39,594 bases of DNA. Origin: a virus. Positions 1 to 6,403 of the stretch are shown here, one piece after another. Where the stretch lies: positions 1 to 39,594 of IMG/VR virus record IMGVR_UViG_3300021440_000062, one strand, 5' to 3'. The stretch's first letter is position 1. Every line of letters starts with the position of its first letter. The notes under the pieces were generated by a model. That model made no database searches. It was not told the origin of the DNA and saw only the letters and a program-made list of their open reading frames with translations. The position numbers and the translations under genes were made by a program.

Positions 1-98
1 AATCAATTAGTATCGGATTCCGTGAGGCTATCCGGGCATATCGAAACATCAAGCGTATGAATCAGTTTGATCGTGCTGGCAAGTTTTCACCATTCTGA
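1..98 (+). CDS. 5'-truncated small basic protein (partial)
   Basis: This is the 3' part of the 37-aa gene that is complete at 36504-36617. The window starts at the second base of a codon, and the stop is TGA at 96-98. The readable residues include AIRAYRNIKRMNQFDRAGKF, which are basic and polar. It precedes the recombinase gene by 8 nt, so it is the first gene of the recombination operon. I do not recognise the family. It is partial only because the contig begins here. Confidence 0.6.
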   Translation, partial: SISIGFREAIRAYRNIKRMNQFDRAGKFSPF

Positions 99-106
99 GG
101 TAACAA

Positions 107-727
107 ATGGGCGTCCACAAAAAACTCATGCAAGCGCGTATGGCGCTGCAAAGCAAACAACTCAAAAAATCTGGCGTAAATGCGTTTGCTAAATACGAAT
201 ATTTTGAGCTAGGCGATTTTCTGCCAACAGTTCAATCTATTTTTAATGATGTTGGTTTGTGTGGCGTTGTGTCATTCGCTCCAGATGTTGCGACACTGAC
301 AATTACCGATTGCGATGATGGAACATCGTTAGCAATTCAATCGCCAATGGCAGAAGCAAATCTAAAGGGCTGTCACCCAATCCAAAACCTAGGAGCAGTG
401 GAAACATACACACGCCGTTATCTGTGGGTTACGGCTATGGAAATTGTTGAGCATGACGCACTAGACGCAACAACTGGAAAAGAAGCGCCACGCCATGCAC
501 CAGCAACAACTGAGCAATCTATCGTAAAACCTGAACGTGTAGATGTGCTGATTAACGTCGCAGACAACATGCGCTCATACTACTCAAATAACGATGTGAT
601 TGCAGCGTTTGAAGAATACGAATCCGTCACAGACGCTGAAGAACGCGCTTATGTCTGGGCGCTACTCAAACCAGATAGCAAACTTCGTGCAGCGATTAAA
701 GCACACGGTCAATCACTGAAAGGTTAA
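107..727 (+). CDS. erf: ERF-family single-strand annealing recombinase, version A
   Basis: Probable ssDNA-annealing protein of the ERF superfamily, which promotes RecA-independent recombination and genome circularisation in P22-like phages. The N-terminal part (about residues 1-125) has the family layout: a KYEYFELGDFLP stretch followed by a GLCGVVSF strand, then ETYTRRYLWVTAMEI, which resembles the Y-x-RRY motif of ERF proteins. From about residue 130 the protein carries a tail nearly identical to that of the version B protein at 36626-37294, although the N-terminal parts are unrelated at sequence level. SD-like GAGGTAA lies just before the ATG. The SSB-like gene follows 2 nt downstream, which fits a joint role on ssDNA. 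Length (206 aa) matches P22 Erf (about 204 aa). Confidence 0.75.
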   Translation: MGVHKKLMQARMALQSKQLKKSGVNAFAKYEYFELGDFLPTVQSIFNDVGLCGVVSFAPDVATLTITDCDDGTSLAIQSPMAEANLKGCHPIQNLGAVETYTRRYLWVTAMEIVEHDALDATTGKEAPRHAPATTEQSIVKPERVDVLINVADNMRSYYSNNDVIAAFEEYESVTDAEERAYVWALLKPDSKLRAAIKAHGQSLKG

Positions 728-729
728 AA

Positions 730-972
730 ATGAGCGATTTCGACAATACAAATACAGGCGTCTTGTTCAAGAACGAAGATAAACAGTCTGCCAATCATCC
801 TGATTACAAAGGATCAATAAATGTGAATGGTCAAGAATTTTGGCTTTCCGCATGGATTAAACCATTGAAGAAAGACCCGTCTAAACGATTTATGTCTATT
901 TCTGTCAAACCAAAAGAAGCAAAGCAAGCGCCTGCTTCTGACCCTGATTTTGTTGACTCGATTCCGTTCTGA
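730..972 (+). CDS. Small SSB-like protein with acidic C-terminal tip
   Basis: An 80-aa protein that I infer binds ssDNA together with the ERF protein encoded 2 nt upstream. The body (about residues 9-58) looks like a small beta-rich OB-type domain with conserved Trp residues (EFWLSAWIKPLKKDP). The last residues, DPDFVDSIPF, copy the acidic tip of bacterial SSB proteins that recruits partner enzymes. The near-identical copy at 37297-37563 has a slightly longer linker (KQAAKPAPA). An ssDNA role is inferred from the tail and the neighbour; I cannot assign the domain family with certainty. Confidence 0.65.
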   Translation: MSDFDNTNTGVLFKNEDKQSANHPDYKGSINVNGQEFWLSAWIKPLKKDPSKRFMSISVKPKEAKQAPASDPDFVDSIPF

Positions 973-1114
973 TGGCTGCTTAGGTCGCTCCTAAGATGAA
1001 CTGAGAAGCGGAAACCGCAACGGGATAAATCAGTGATGTATAGGCCAAATGACACAGTGTTAAGTCGCTTGAATACTTTGGCAAATCCCGACCAATTTAA
1101 CTAAAGGAAAAATC
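973..1114 (+). other. Intergenic segment with two small hairpins (left copy only)
   Basis: This 142-nt gap has no counterpart in the right copy, where a MazG-like gene and a 66-aa gene occupy the place. It holds a hairpin at 979-995 (CTTAGG / CCTAAG, loop TCGCT) and a second at 1008-1018 (GCGG / CCGC, loop AAA). Neither is followed by a U-run, so they do not look like intrinsic terminators. They may be a processing signal or the scar of a gene replacement. The SD for the next gene (AAAGGAAAAATC) closes the segment. Confidence 0.4.
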
Positions 1115-1303
1115 ATGTTTGCACTTTTGAATGATCTGGCTAAAGCCGCTGTTGGTGTTGTAGTTGAAACTCCTGTAGCGATTGCTGCCGATGTTTTGAC
1201 TCTTGGTGGTTCAATTACTGACAAAGATGAGCCATACACAGCAACTGCACTAAAACGTGTTATGGACAATGTTGAACACGCTGTTACACCGGATAAATCA
1301 TGA
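1115..1303 (+). CDS. Small hydrophobic protein of unknown function
   Basis: A 62-aa protein. Residues 8-30 are Ala/Val-rich and amphipathic to hydrophobic (AKAAVGVVVETPVAIAADVL), which could be a membrane-associated helix. A polar segment with DKDEPYTATALKRVM follows. A clear SD (AAAGGA) precedes the ATG, and the stop overlaps the next start. The gene is present only in the left copy of the repeat. Small Ala/Val-rich proteins of this style are common in phage early regions, but I cannot name a function. Confidence 0.6.
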   Translation: MFALLNDLAKAAVGVVVETPVAIAADVLTLGGSITDKDEPYTATALKRVMDNVEHAVTPDKS

Positions 1304-1464
1304 CTGAATACATTATTGCAATCAAGATTAAATCACCTGTAGAGTTACCTAAAGATATTGGTAATATTCTTGATAAGGTATCTCAAACAGCGTACAACCA
1401 TATCGCAGCAAAAGGTATTCAGCCTGATGTCTCTGCGGAACTTCGTAAAACGATTAAAAGCTAG
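1300..1464 (+). CDS. 54-aa conserved small protein (left copy)
   Basis: Starts at an ATG overlapping the stop of the upstream gene (ATGA) and ends with TAG at 1462-1464, which is also the first half of the operator dyad 1462-1476. The protein (MTEYIIAIKIKSPVELPKDI...) is identical in the right copy at 38183-38347, although the DNA has synonymous differences. That pattern indicates purifying selection and a real gene. Predicted alpha/beta and soluble. Function unknown. Confidence 0.65.
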   Translation: MTEYIIAIKIKSPVELPKDIGNILDKVSQTAYNHIAAKGIQPDVSAELRKTIKS

Positions 1465-1476
1465 GGTAAATCCCTA
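1462..1476. promoter_or_regulatory. Operator-like 15-bp dyad, site 1
   Basis: TAGGGTAAATCCCTA, with TAGGG and CCCTA as perfect inverted arms around 5 bases. The same element occurs at 38345 and, in the form TAGGGTAAACACCTA or its reverse, at 26701, 29941 and 36440. Downstream comes TTTGACAATATAGG and then AAACAGGAGTT, the SD of the gene at 1528. I infer a protein-binding site controlling the transcript that starts here. The binder is unknown; the Cro/YdaS-like protein at 30275 is a candidate. Confidence 0.6.
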
Positions 1477-1527
1477 TTCAAATAGCTTTGAGTTAGTTTG
1501 ACAATATAGGCTAAACAGGAGTTAGAA

Positions 1528-1914
1528 ATGACAGCACATAAACACGCAGAAAACATGCTTCTTTATGCACAAGATGCAGCAGAGACAGAAACACCGTGGG
1601 AGAGATGGGAATACCTGTGCGGAGGAAAATGGTTGTCACTATTTAGCAATCCAAATTGGCAGAGTGGATTTGTATTTCGCCGTAAACCAAAGACCCGCAA
1701 AGTAACGGTTGATGGTATTGACTATGAGTTTCCAGAGCCTTTGAAAGAGTGGCCTAAAGGAAATAAAGAAGCATGGGTTGTAAGTGGTCATTGTATTTTT
1801 CCTTTGAGGGATGAGTTAATCGCAGCAGTTAAGCTTGGAATAGCTCAAGCCACAAAACAAGGTGCAGAAGCACAACTCAAAGCCATTCAAGCAGTCTGCG
1901 GGGTATTGAAGTGA
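1528..1914 (+). CDS. Conserved phage protein of unknown function (MTAHKHAENM type, left copy)
   Basis: A 128-aa protein beginning MTAHKHAENMLLYAQDAAET, followed by a Trp-rich middle (PWERWEY) and KVTVDGIDYEFPEPLKEWPKG. The middle resembles small phage proteins that describe W-containing beta-sheets, but I cannot assign a function. The right copy (38557-38946) shares both ends and differs in the central 20 residues. SD AACAGGAG lies 8 nt before the ATG. The 3' end overlaps the GTG start of the next gene by 4 nt; in the right copy a G-run one base shorter moves the stop to just upstream instead. Confidence 0.65.
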   Translation: MTAHKHAENMLLYAQDAAETETPWERWEYLCGGKWLSLFSNPNWQSGFVFRRKPKTRKVTVDGIDYEFPEPLKEWPKGNKEAWVVSGHCIFPLRDELIAAVKLGIAQATKQGAEAQLKAIQAVCGVLK

Positions 1915-2141
1915 CTCCCGAAGAAAAAGAGCAACAGTCAGCAAATGATCTTGTTACTCACATTGTTAAACGTGTGAGTGATAGCGTATTTATCGCAAAG
2001 TCAAATGCTGGTACTTATGCTTATCAAAACAATCCAAACCCTGACGATCACTCAGCAGCTAGGACAGCAATTATTCAATCTGCAATTGAAAAAGCAGAGT
2101 GTGGGATTGTTAGGGCTATTTTGAAAGAGGCTTTGAAATGA
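1911..2141 (+). CDS. 76-aa acidic/helical hypothetical protein (left copy)
   Basis: Starts with GTG inside the GTGA overlap with the upstream stop, so translation is probably coupled. The sequence (TPEEKEQQSANDLVTHIVKR...) is charged and mostly helical. It differs from the right copy (38948-39178) at one residue, P versus Q in the NN(P/Q)NPDD stretch. No motif is recognised. The stop overlaps the next start as ATGA. Confidence 0.6.
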   Translation: MTPEEKEQQSANDLVTHIVKRVSDSVFIAKSNAGTYAYQNNPNPDDHSAARTAIIQSAIEKAECGIVRAILKEALK

Positions 2142-2764
2142 TTGAAGCAATGAAACAGTGGCTCGAGGCTTTGGAGAATGTAGAAGCTCTTATTGAGCAT
2201 CAATACACAGGAACAAGAGAAGCAATGTCCTACCTGCAAAACACGGCGGACGATGCGCAAGAGGCACTAACATCCCTTCGAGCCGTTATCGAGCAGGCAG
2301 AGAAGCAGGAGCCGGTGGCATGGGTACATAAGGCGCACAAGCATGTTATTTGGTTCGCTCCAGTCGATATGGAAGCGGCTAATTTGTCACCACTCTACCC
2401 CGCACCAGCACAGCCAACGCATGCCATACACCCAGATAATTGCATCTGGAAACGCAACGGACATGAAGCATGTACTACTGCACAGCCAGTGCAGGATCGT
2501 TGCGCACACTGCGACGATACAGGCGACGTGCATTCGATTGATGGTCAGTGGCGTGGCAAGTGCATCTGCAAGTCGACACAGCCAGCACTCAAGCCGCTGA
2601 GTGAGCATTACGAAGCATTAGAACCAGCGTTAGAAAATTTGGTGAACGTCTGCAATAACAGTGTTTTTATGTCCACAACAGACGAAGTAATTTCAGCAGA
2701 GGCCGCGCTTGAACGATTGCACAAAGCACGAAAAGCCGCCAATGCACTCAAGGAACAAAAATGA
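2138..2764 (+). CDS. Mosaic MIEAMKQ-type protein, left copy only
   Basis: A 208-aa protein beginning MIEAMKQWLEALENVEALIE, a helical opening shared with the unrelated-locus gene at 28307-28735. In the middle, QEPVAWVHKAHKHVIWF and PLYPAPAQPT are the proline/glutamine linker modules frequent in phages of environmental proteobacteria. At about residues 107-147 there is a Cys/His cluster (C-x7-HEAC, CAHCDDTGD, GKCICKS) that looks like a DnaJ-type zinc ribbon. It ends with a helical C-terminus. The entire gene is absent from the right copy, where the upstream ATGA junction leads straight into the next gene. Function unknown. Confidence 0.6.
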   Translation: MIEAMKQWLEALENVEALIEHQYTGTREAMSYLQNTADDAQEALTSLRAVIEQAEKQEPVAWVHKAHKHVIWFAPVDMEAANLSPLYPAPAQPTHAIHPDNCIWKRNGHEACTTAQPVQDRCAHCDDTGDVHSIDGQWRGKCICKSTQPALKPLSEHYEALEPALENLVNVCNNSVFMSTTDEVISAEAALERLHKARKAANALKEQK

Positions 2765-2970
2765 CAATCGCACAAGAGATTAGAAACGCTGCTATCAACT
2801 GGCCTCAGTTTATTGGTGATGTTGAGTGCGATGTTGCGCAGGCTTTTGATGATGTTCCATACAACCGCATTCACACTTATTTAACAAGTGCACCAGACGA
2901 TGGATGCTGGAAAGGTTATGAATATCAAGCCCGTATATTTATGCTCTTAGTAGCAGAGGCGCTTGAATGA
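2761..2970 (+). CDS. 69-aa hypothetical protein (left copy)
   Basis: ATG overlaps the upstream stop. The first 20 residues (MTIAQEIRNAAINWPQFIGD) and the last 12 (RIFMLLVAEALE in this copy) are shared with the 56-aa version at 39175-39345. The middle is different and longer here (AFDDVPYNRIHTYLTSAPDDG). A conserved frame around a replaced core suggests local recombination. No function is recognised. It is coupled to the next gene by a 4-nt overlap. Confidence 0.55.
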   Translation: MTIAQEIRNAAINWPQFIGDVECDVAQAFDDVPYNRIHTYLTSAPDDGCWKGYEYQARIFMLLVAEALE

Positions 2971-3209
2971 GCCTACAAAAAAACATCATAGAACTTCTAA
3001 GAAAGAACGAGGAAGGGCTAACCACAAACCAGATTTGCACTCAGCTTAATGTTGAGAAAAAAGCTGTGCAACAATCAATGCGGCGACTCAGGGAATACTG
3101 CGTTTATATCGACCACTGGACTATCCCAAGGAACATTAAGCGCCCAACTGCTGTATTTTGTTTAGCCTATCTTCCTCCAGATTGCCCGTCGCCCGATGAA
3201 AAGACCTAA
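2967..3209 (+). CDS. Winged-helix DNA-binding protein (left copy)
   Basis: An 80-aa protein with the plan of a small winged helix: helix (QKNIIELLRKNEEG), helix-turn-helix (LTTNQICTQLNVEKKAVQQSMRRL), then a short wing (EYCVYIDHWTI). It is identical in protein sequence to 39342-39584. It probably regulates phage or host transcription, but no target can be read from the sequence. The 3' end overlaps the next gene by 14 nt. Confidence 0.6.
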   Translation: MSLQKNIIELLRKNEEGLTTNQICTQLNVEKKAVQQSMRRLREYCVYIDHWTIPRNIKRPTAVFCLAYLPPDCPSPDEKT

Positions 3210-3573
3210 TCCGTTAGTCGTTAAAGTAGCACTAGAGAATGTGCGAAAACAGTTGTTGAACTTTCGTATAGCTCTCTTTGAGTTGGATGAAGGCGCAGAT
3301 TGTCAAGAGTTCGCGTTACTGCTAAACGATCAGGTCTATATCATTGCCAAGGCTTTTGAGTTACTTGGTAAAACGGATACATTGGAATACAGAAAACTGA
3401 AGTCAGCATCAAAGACTTTGGTAGAGTGTTGTAACAGAGGGTTTACATGGCGCAAATCAGATGCGGTTACACTGGATAACGCAGTTGAGATATTTGCAGA
3501 TCATGTAAATAAAATCCCAATCAAGACTATTATTCAAGCAACAGAGATTTTTCAGCAGGAGTTAAGAAAATGA
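3196..3573 (+). CDS. 125-aa helical hypothetical protein
   Basis: A mostly helical, charged protein (MKRPNPLVVKVALENVRKQL...) with two Cys residues (DCQEF, VECCNRGF). It overlaps the winged-helix gene upstream by 14 nt and rtcB downstream by 4 nt, so it lies in one operon with them. Its first 24 bases recur at 39571-39594, where the contig stops. Continuing 39594 with base 3220 restores this gene without a gap. Function not recognised. Confidence 0.6.
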   Translation: MKRPNPLVVKVALENVRKQLLNFRIALFELDEGADCQEFALLLNDQVYIIAKAFELLGKTDTLEYRKLKSASKTLVECCNRGFTWRKSDAVTLDNAVEIFADHVNKIPIKTIIQATEIFQQELRK

Positions 3574-4760
3574 AACAAGTAATTAAAGAAGCAAATGCAC
3601 GTCCTATAAAAATTTGGACGGATGAAGTTGAAGACTCTGCATTAACGCAATTAAAGAACCTATCTAGACTTCCATTCATTGCAAGCAATGGTGTTGCATG
3701 TATGCCGGATGTACATGCTGGTATTGGTTCTACTGTTGGCACTGTGATTGCTACAGACAAGGCAGTTATACCTGCTGCTGTTGGTGTAGATATTGGGTGT
3801 GGAATGAACGCGGTCCGATTGTCTTTAAAAGCATCTGATTTGCCTGAAAACTTAAAGCCTTTGCGAGATGAAATTGAACGCAAGATTCCTCTAGGTGTTG
3901 GCGGCGCACACGATCACAGCACCGATATTGGAGAAATTACACAAGAACTACATAAATCAGTGATTAACCCTGTTTTTAAAGGAGATTTAAATAAATTCCA
4001 TGCAAAAGCAGCAAGTCAAATGGCATCACTTGGTAGTGGAAATCATTTTATTGAAATTTGTCTTGACGAAAATCAAGATGTATGGGTAATGCTACATTCC
4101 GGCTCTCGTGGAATTGGAAACATGATTGGTTCTCATTACATTGAGATTGCTAAACGCAATATGGAAAAGTTTTTTATCTCTTTGCCGGACGATAATTTGG
4201 CTTATTTTCCAGAAAATACAGAAGATTTTGAAAGCTATATGTGTGCTGTTGGATGGGCGCAAAACTATGCTTTTGAAAATCGCCGCCGCATGATGATTTA
4301 TGTAATTGAAGCAATGCAAGGAATAATTACAAAACCTTTTACTATCACACAAGAGGCTATTAACTGTCACCATAATTATGTAGAGCGTGAAAACCATTTC
4401 GGTAGAAATATGTGGGTTACACGAAAAGGTGCAATTAGAGCTAGAAAAGGCGATCTAGGAATTATTCCGGGTTCAATGGGTCAACGCAGTTATATTGTTC
4501 GAGGAAAAGGAGATTTACAGTCTTATTGCTCTTGCTCTCATGGCGCTGGACGTGTTATGTCACGCGCAGAAGCAAAGAGAAAATTTAGCTTAACTGATTT
4601 GATTGAACAAACAAAAGGCGTTGAGTGTAGAAAAGATGAATCTGTAATTGATGAAATTCCAGCTTCATACAAAGACATTGATACTGTTATGGCAAATCAA
4701 ACTGATTTGGTTGAGGTTGTTCACCAACTAAAACAAGTTTTATGCGTCAAAGGCAATTAA
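3570..4760 (+). CDS. rtcB: RtcB-type RNA ligase
   Basis: GTP- and Mn-dependent RNA ligase joining 2',3'-cyclic phosphate or 3'-phosphate ends to 5'-OH ends, as in tRNA repair. At 396 aa it is full length (E. coli RtcB is 408 aa). Visible motifs: MPDVHAGIGSTVG (45-57), GVDIGCGM with metal ligands D74 and C77, LGSGNHFIE, HSGSRGIGN, CHHNYVERE, and SHGAGR with the probable guanylated histidine H324. All expected active-site residues appear present. The gene is coupled by ATGA to the upstream hypothetical gene. A strongly paired intergenic element follows directly. I infer repair of host or phage tRNAs cut by anticodon nucleases, or ligation of a phage RNA; neither is shown by the sequence. Confidence 0.93.
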   Translation: MKQVIKEANARPIKIWTDEVEDSALTQLKNLSRLPFIASNGVACMPDVHAGIGSTVGTVIATDKAVIPAAVGVDIGCGMNAVRLSLKASDLPENLKPLRDEIERKIPLGVGGAHDHSTDIGEITQELHKSVINPVFKGDLNKFHAKAASQMASLGSGNHFIEICLDENQDVWVMLHSGSRGIGNMIGSHYIEIAKRNMEKFFISLPDDNLAYFPENTEDFESYMCAVGWAQNYAFENRRRMMIYVIEAMQGIITKPFTITQEAINCHHNYVERENHFGRNMWVTRKGAIRARKGDLGIIPGSMGQRSYIVRGKGDLQSYCSCSHGAGRVMSRAEAKRKFSLTDLIEQTKGVECRKDESVIDEIPASYKDIDTVMANQTDLVEVVHQLKQVLCVKGN

Positions 4761-4766
4761 AGTTAA

Positions 4767-4878
4767 GCTAGGCGGCAACTGCGGTCACTTTCGCTATGGG
4801 CGGCATGCCATGTCGTTAGCCTTTCCATAACATCCCATAGGATTGGGTTTCCAGTGTCGTACAAGACAGCCGCCTAGC
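4767..4878 (+). ncRNA. Structured intergenic element after rtcB (candidate RNA)
   Basis: Closed by a perfect 10-bp inverted repeat (GCTAGGCGGC at 4767-4776, GCCGCCTAGC at 4869-4878). Inside is a second perfect 7-bp pair (CTATGGG, 4794-4800, with CCCATAG near 4835-4841) and a small hairpin (TGTC-GTACAA-GACA) before the closing strand. No U-run follows directly, so it is not a simple terminator. It lies between rtcB and the 67-aa gene, in the rtcB transcript. It could be a multi-branched small RNA, a processed RNA, or a leader of the next gene. No known family is recognised. Confidence 0.5.
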
Positions 4879-4914
4879 ACCTTACCAGCCTATTGGCATT
4901 TTTTGGAGATTGAA

Positions 4915-5118
4915 ATGAATGAACAAAACTATGGATATTTGAGAGCATCAATTGCCTATAAGGCATATCAGAATATGGCTGAAAATCTTGACGAAGAAGG
5001 CTTGTCTGGTCATTCTTTGAAATTTGATGATCTTGACGAAGGCACTAAGCAATGCTGGATTGCCGCGGCAGAATCCGTCCATACTCATTCAATTGAGCCA
5101 TTTGTTAAAGCTTTGTGA
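4915..5118 (+). CDS. 67-aa hypothetical protein
   Basis: ATG chosen at 4915 because TTGGAGATTGAA supplies an SD. An upstream in-frame extension would run into the paired element. The protein (MNEQNYGYLRASIAYKAYQN...) is acidic and helical and ends HSIEPFVKAL. It is the last gene of the leftmost plus-strand operon, followed by a terminator. No family recognised. Confidence 0.65.
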   Translation: MNEQNYGYLRASIAYKAYQNMAENLDEEGLSGHSLKFDDLDEGTKQCWIAAAESVHTHSIEPFVKAL

Positions 5119-5171
5119 TATACTTTAACTTGAATCTGAATCCCGGCTAGTCTGGATAGTAGGTTTCAACC

Positions 5172-5199
5172 GGGGAGCTTATGCTCCCCTTTCTTTTTG
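5172..5199 (+). terminator. Rho-independent terminator of the rtcB operon
   Basis: GGGGAGC (5172-5178) and GCTCCCC (5183-5189) form a perfect 7-bp stem with loop TTAT, followed by TTTCTTTTTG. It closes the plus-strand operon 53 nt after its last stop and faces the minus-strand late operon. Confidence 0.85.
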
Positions 5200-5211
5200 T
5201 TCATTGGCACC

Positions 5212-5246
5212 CAAAAAGAAAGCCCCTACACCGAAATGTAAGGGCT
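5212..5246 (-). terminator. Rho-independent terminator of the late operon
   Basis: On the minus strand, arms 5237-5246 and 5221-5230 pair over 10 bp (one G-U) around a 6-nt loop, followed by TTCTTTTTG. It lies about 140 nt beyond the endolysin stop. The T-rich tails of this terminator and of the plus-strand one are complementary to each other, giving a compact bidirectional stop. Confidence 0.8.
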
Positions 5247-5292
5247 AAATCCATGAAGATGGACAACAGGAGACTTCAACGAAACTAATAGA

Positions 5293-5362
5293 CACTCCAG
5301 TTTGAGCATCGCCTTGTCAGGCCAGCATTACCGGGAATCCCCAGAATTCTAGGCTTGGAGTG
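5293..5362 (-). other. Paired element in the 3' UTR of the late operon
   Basis: CACTCCA (5293-5299) and TGGAGTG (5356-5362) form a perfect 7-bp inverted repeat. It encloses a GCCT-TGTC-AGGC hairpin and a GCCTAG sequence (as in three other paired intergenic elements of this window). Between the endolysin stop and the terminator I see no gene. It may be a processed 3' UTR RNA or a stabilising structure. Strand is assumed from the late transcript. Confidence 0.35.
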
Positions 5363-5384
5363 CTAATAAAAGAACTATATCACA

Positions 5385-5825
5385 CTAAATCAATTGTGCC
5401 TCAAACTCACGGCGCAAAGTTAATCCTTTCAAAACTCTGCCGCCTGCTTTGTTCCATTTGCGCAATTCATCTGGTACGCTATTCCAATCACCAGCATTGA
5501 TTCTTTTTCTCAACGTGCTAGACCTTAGCGCACCTACACCAAGATTAAAAGCAAAATCAACTATTGCAGCGAGTCTATCATCTGAATCAATTTTTGGGCA
5601 AAGCTGGATTACTTTTGGCATGTATTGATTTTTAATCATACAAAGCAAAAGTTCATTTGCACGTTCTTTTGTTATTGGACTGTCTTGCAATGTTACTCGT
5701 GTTCCATTTTCGTAGTATGTAGCCCCGTATCCAATCGTAGGAACTCCGGCAGGGCATAAATATGGCGTGAGATAGCAGCCCTCAAAACGACGGGCTAGAG
5801 CAGCGGCAATCTCAACGGCGCTCAT
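5385..5825 (-). CDS. Endolysin, T4/P22-type lysozyme (GH24)
   Basis: Muramidase that cleaves peptidoglycan at lysis. The catalytic triad pattern E-8x-C-5x-T is complete: E15 (FEGCYLTPYL), C24 (CPAG) and T30 (TIGYGAT). At 146 aa it matches P22 gp19-type lysozymes. Downstream, VDFAFNLGVGALRSSTLRKRINAGDW and RRRE-type C-terminal residues are typical of the family. I see no signal-arrest sequence, so release should need a holin. It is the last gene of the late operon and overlaps the holin-like gene by 4 nt. Confidence 0.9.
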   Translation of the reverse strand: MSAVEIAAALARRFEGCYLTPYLCPAGVPTIGYGATYYENGTRVTLQDSPITKERANELLLCMIKNQYMPKVIQLCPKIDSDDRLAAIVDFAFNLGVGALRSSTLRKRINAGDWNSVPDELRKWNKAGGRVLKGLTLRREFEAQLI

Positions 5826-6286
5826 TTTCCGCGCTTTGCAAGGTTACGGTCTGCCAAATAGATGCCAAGTGCAGCACTGGCTACAGATGCGGCAAACTCG
5901 CTTAGAACAATCAATCGAAACTCGGACATGGTAATCATTGCAATTGCCCATGTAGCCGTTCCCGGACGTATTACAGCACTCCATGCGTCAACCCATAAAA
6001 CACCCGTTTTCACTGCCGTAGCTTTGATAGCCTCAAGCCAGCCATTCGCCTCAATCTCTGAAATATTGGCCTCTGCTTGGACTTGGATTGTCTTAACACC
6101 TAATTCAGATTGAACGCGGATAGCCTCAAGGTTTCTGGCATGTTGTGCTGCGTCTAATTCAGCTTGCAACCTCATGCGCTCTAATTCTTGTTGGTGATCT
6201 TGCTTTTTGGTTAGCCATGCTGAAATTTCACCCCAAAGCATGCGAAATACTGATCCACCAAAAAAGGAGATAAGTGCGCTAATCAT
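5822..6286 (-). CDS. Holin-like membrane protein with coiled coil
   Basis: A 154-aa protein: an N-terminal amphipathic/hydrophobic segment (1-20), a long charged coiled-coil-like region (about 25-85, KKQDHQQELERMRLQAELDA...), then two hydrophobic stretches near WSAVIRPGTATWAIAMITM and EFAASVASAALGIYLAD. The RPG-x-W motif and this order resemble the 3TM holins of gene-transfer agents and podoviruses. It sits next to the endolysin with ATGA overlap, which supports a holin role. Confidence is moderate because several other membrane proteins in this cluster compete for that role. Confidence 0.6.
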   Translation of the reverse strand: MISALISFFGGSVFRMLWGEISAWLTKKQDHQQELERMRLQAELDAAQHARNLEAIRVQSELGVKTIQVQAEANISEIEANGWLEAIKATAVKTGVLWVDAWSAVIRPGTATWAIAMITMSEFRLIVLSEFAASVASAALGIYLADRNLAKRGK

Positions 6287-6403
6287 TCAATCCTCCATCC
6301 AGTAATCAATACTGTTGTAAATAAGCAAAAACACGGAAAGGATAGCTAGCAGTCCTAAGACTGAGAGAATCCATAGCGTGTGTAAAGCATTCATGATTTT
6401 CAT
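6287..6403 (-). CDS. 38-aa single-span membrane protein (antiholin/holin candidate)
   Basis: A small gene with ATG overlapping the upstream stop (ATGA) and TGA directly abutting the next start (TGAATG), so it fits the operon exactly. The protein has one hydrophobic helix (LHTLWILSVLGLLAILSVFL, about residues 7-26) with a basic N-terminus (MKIMNA) and an acidic C-terminus (YWMED). Its position between the 306-aa gene and the holin-like gene suggests a lysis-timing role. This is inferred from topology and context only. Confidence 0.6.
   Translation of the reverse strand: MKIMNALHTLWILSVLGLLAILSVFLLIYNSIDYWMED

Larger units (their letters stand above)
1..3219. repeat. Left copy of a diverged terminal direct repeat
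   Basis: This segment matches 36520-39594 in the same orientation. Bases 1-109 are identical to 36520-36628, and 3093-3219 are identical to 39468-39594. In between, near-identical genes (SSB-like, 54-aa, MTAHKH-type, 76-aa, 80-aa) alternate with genes present in one copy only. The segment begins inside a small gene whose start is seen only in the right copy. I infer that the two copies are alternative versions of one locus in a circular genome rather than a real duplication. Confidence 0.9.

Noticed and set aside
1-3219. True tandem duplication of the early region within one genome
   Set aside because: Ends cut genes, joins restore an intact gene, and the terminal identity is exactly 127 bases; an assembly of two variants explains this more simply, although long reads are needed to be certain.
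5270-5300. CGAAAC near 5278 as part of a hammerhead ribozyme
   Set aside because: No CTGATGA element or suitable stems were found on either strand nearby.
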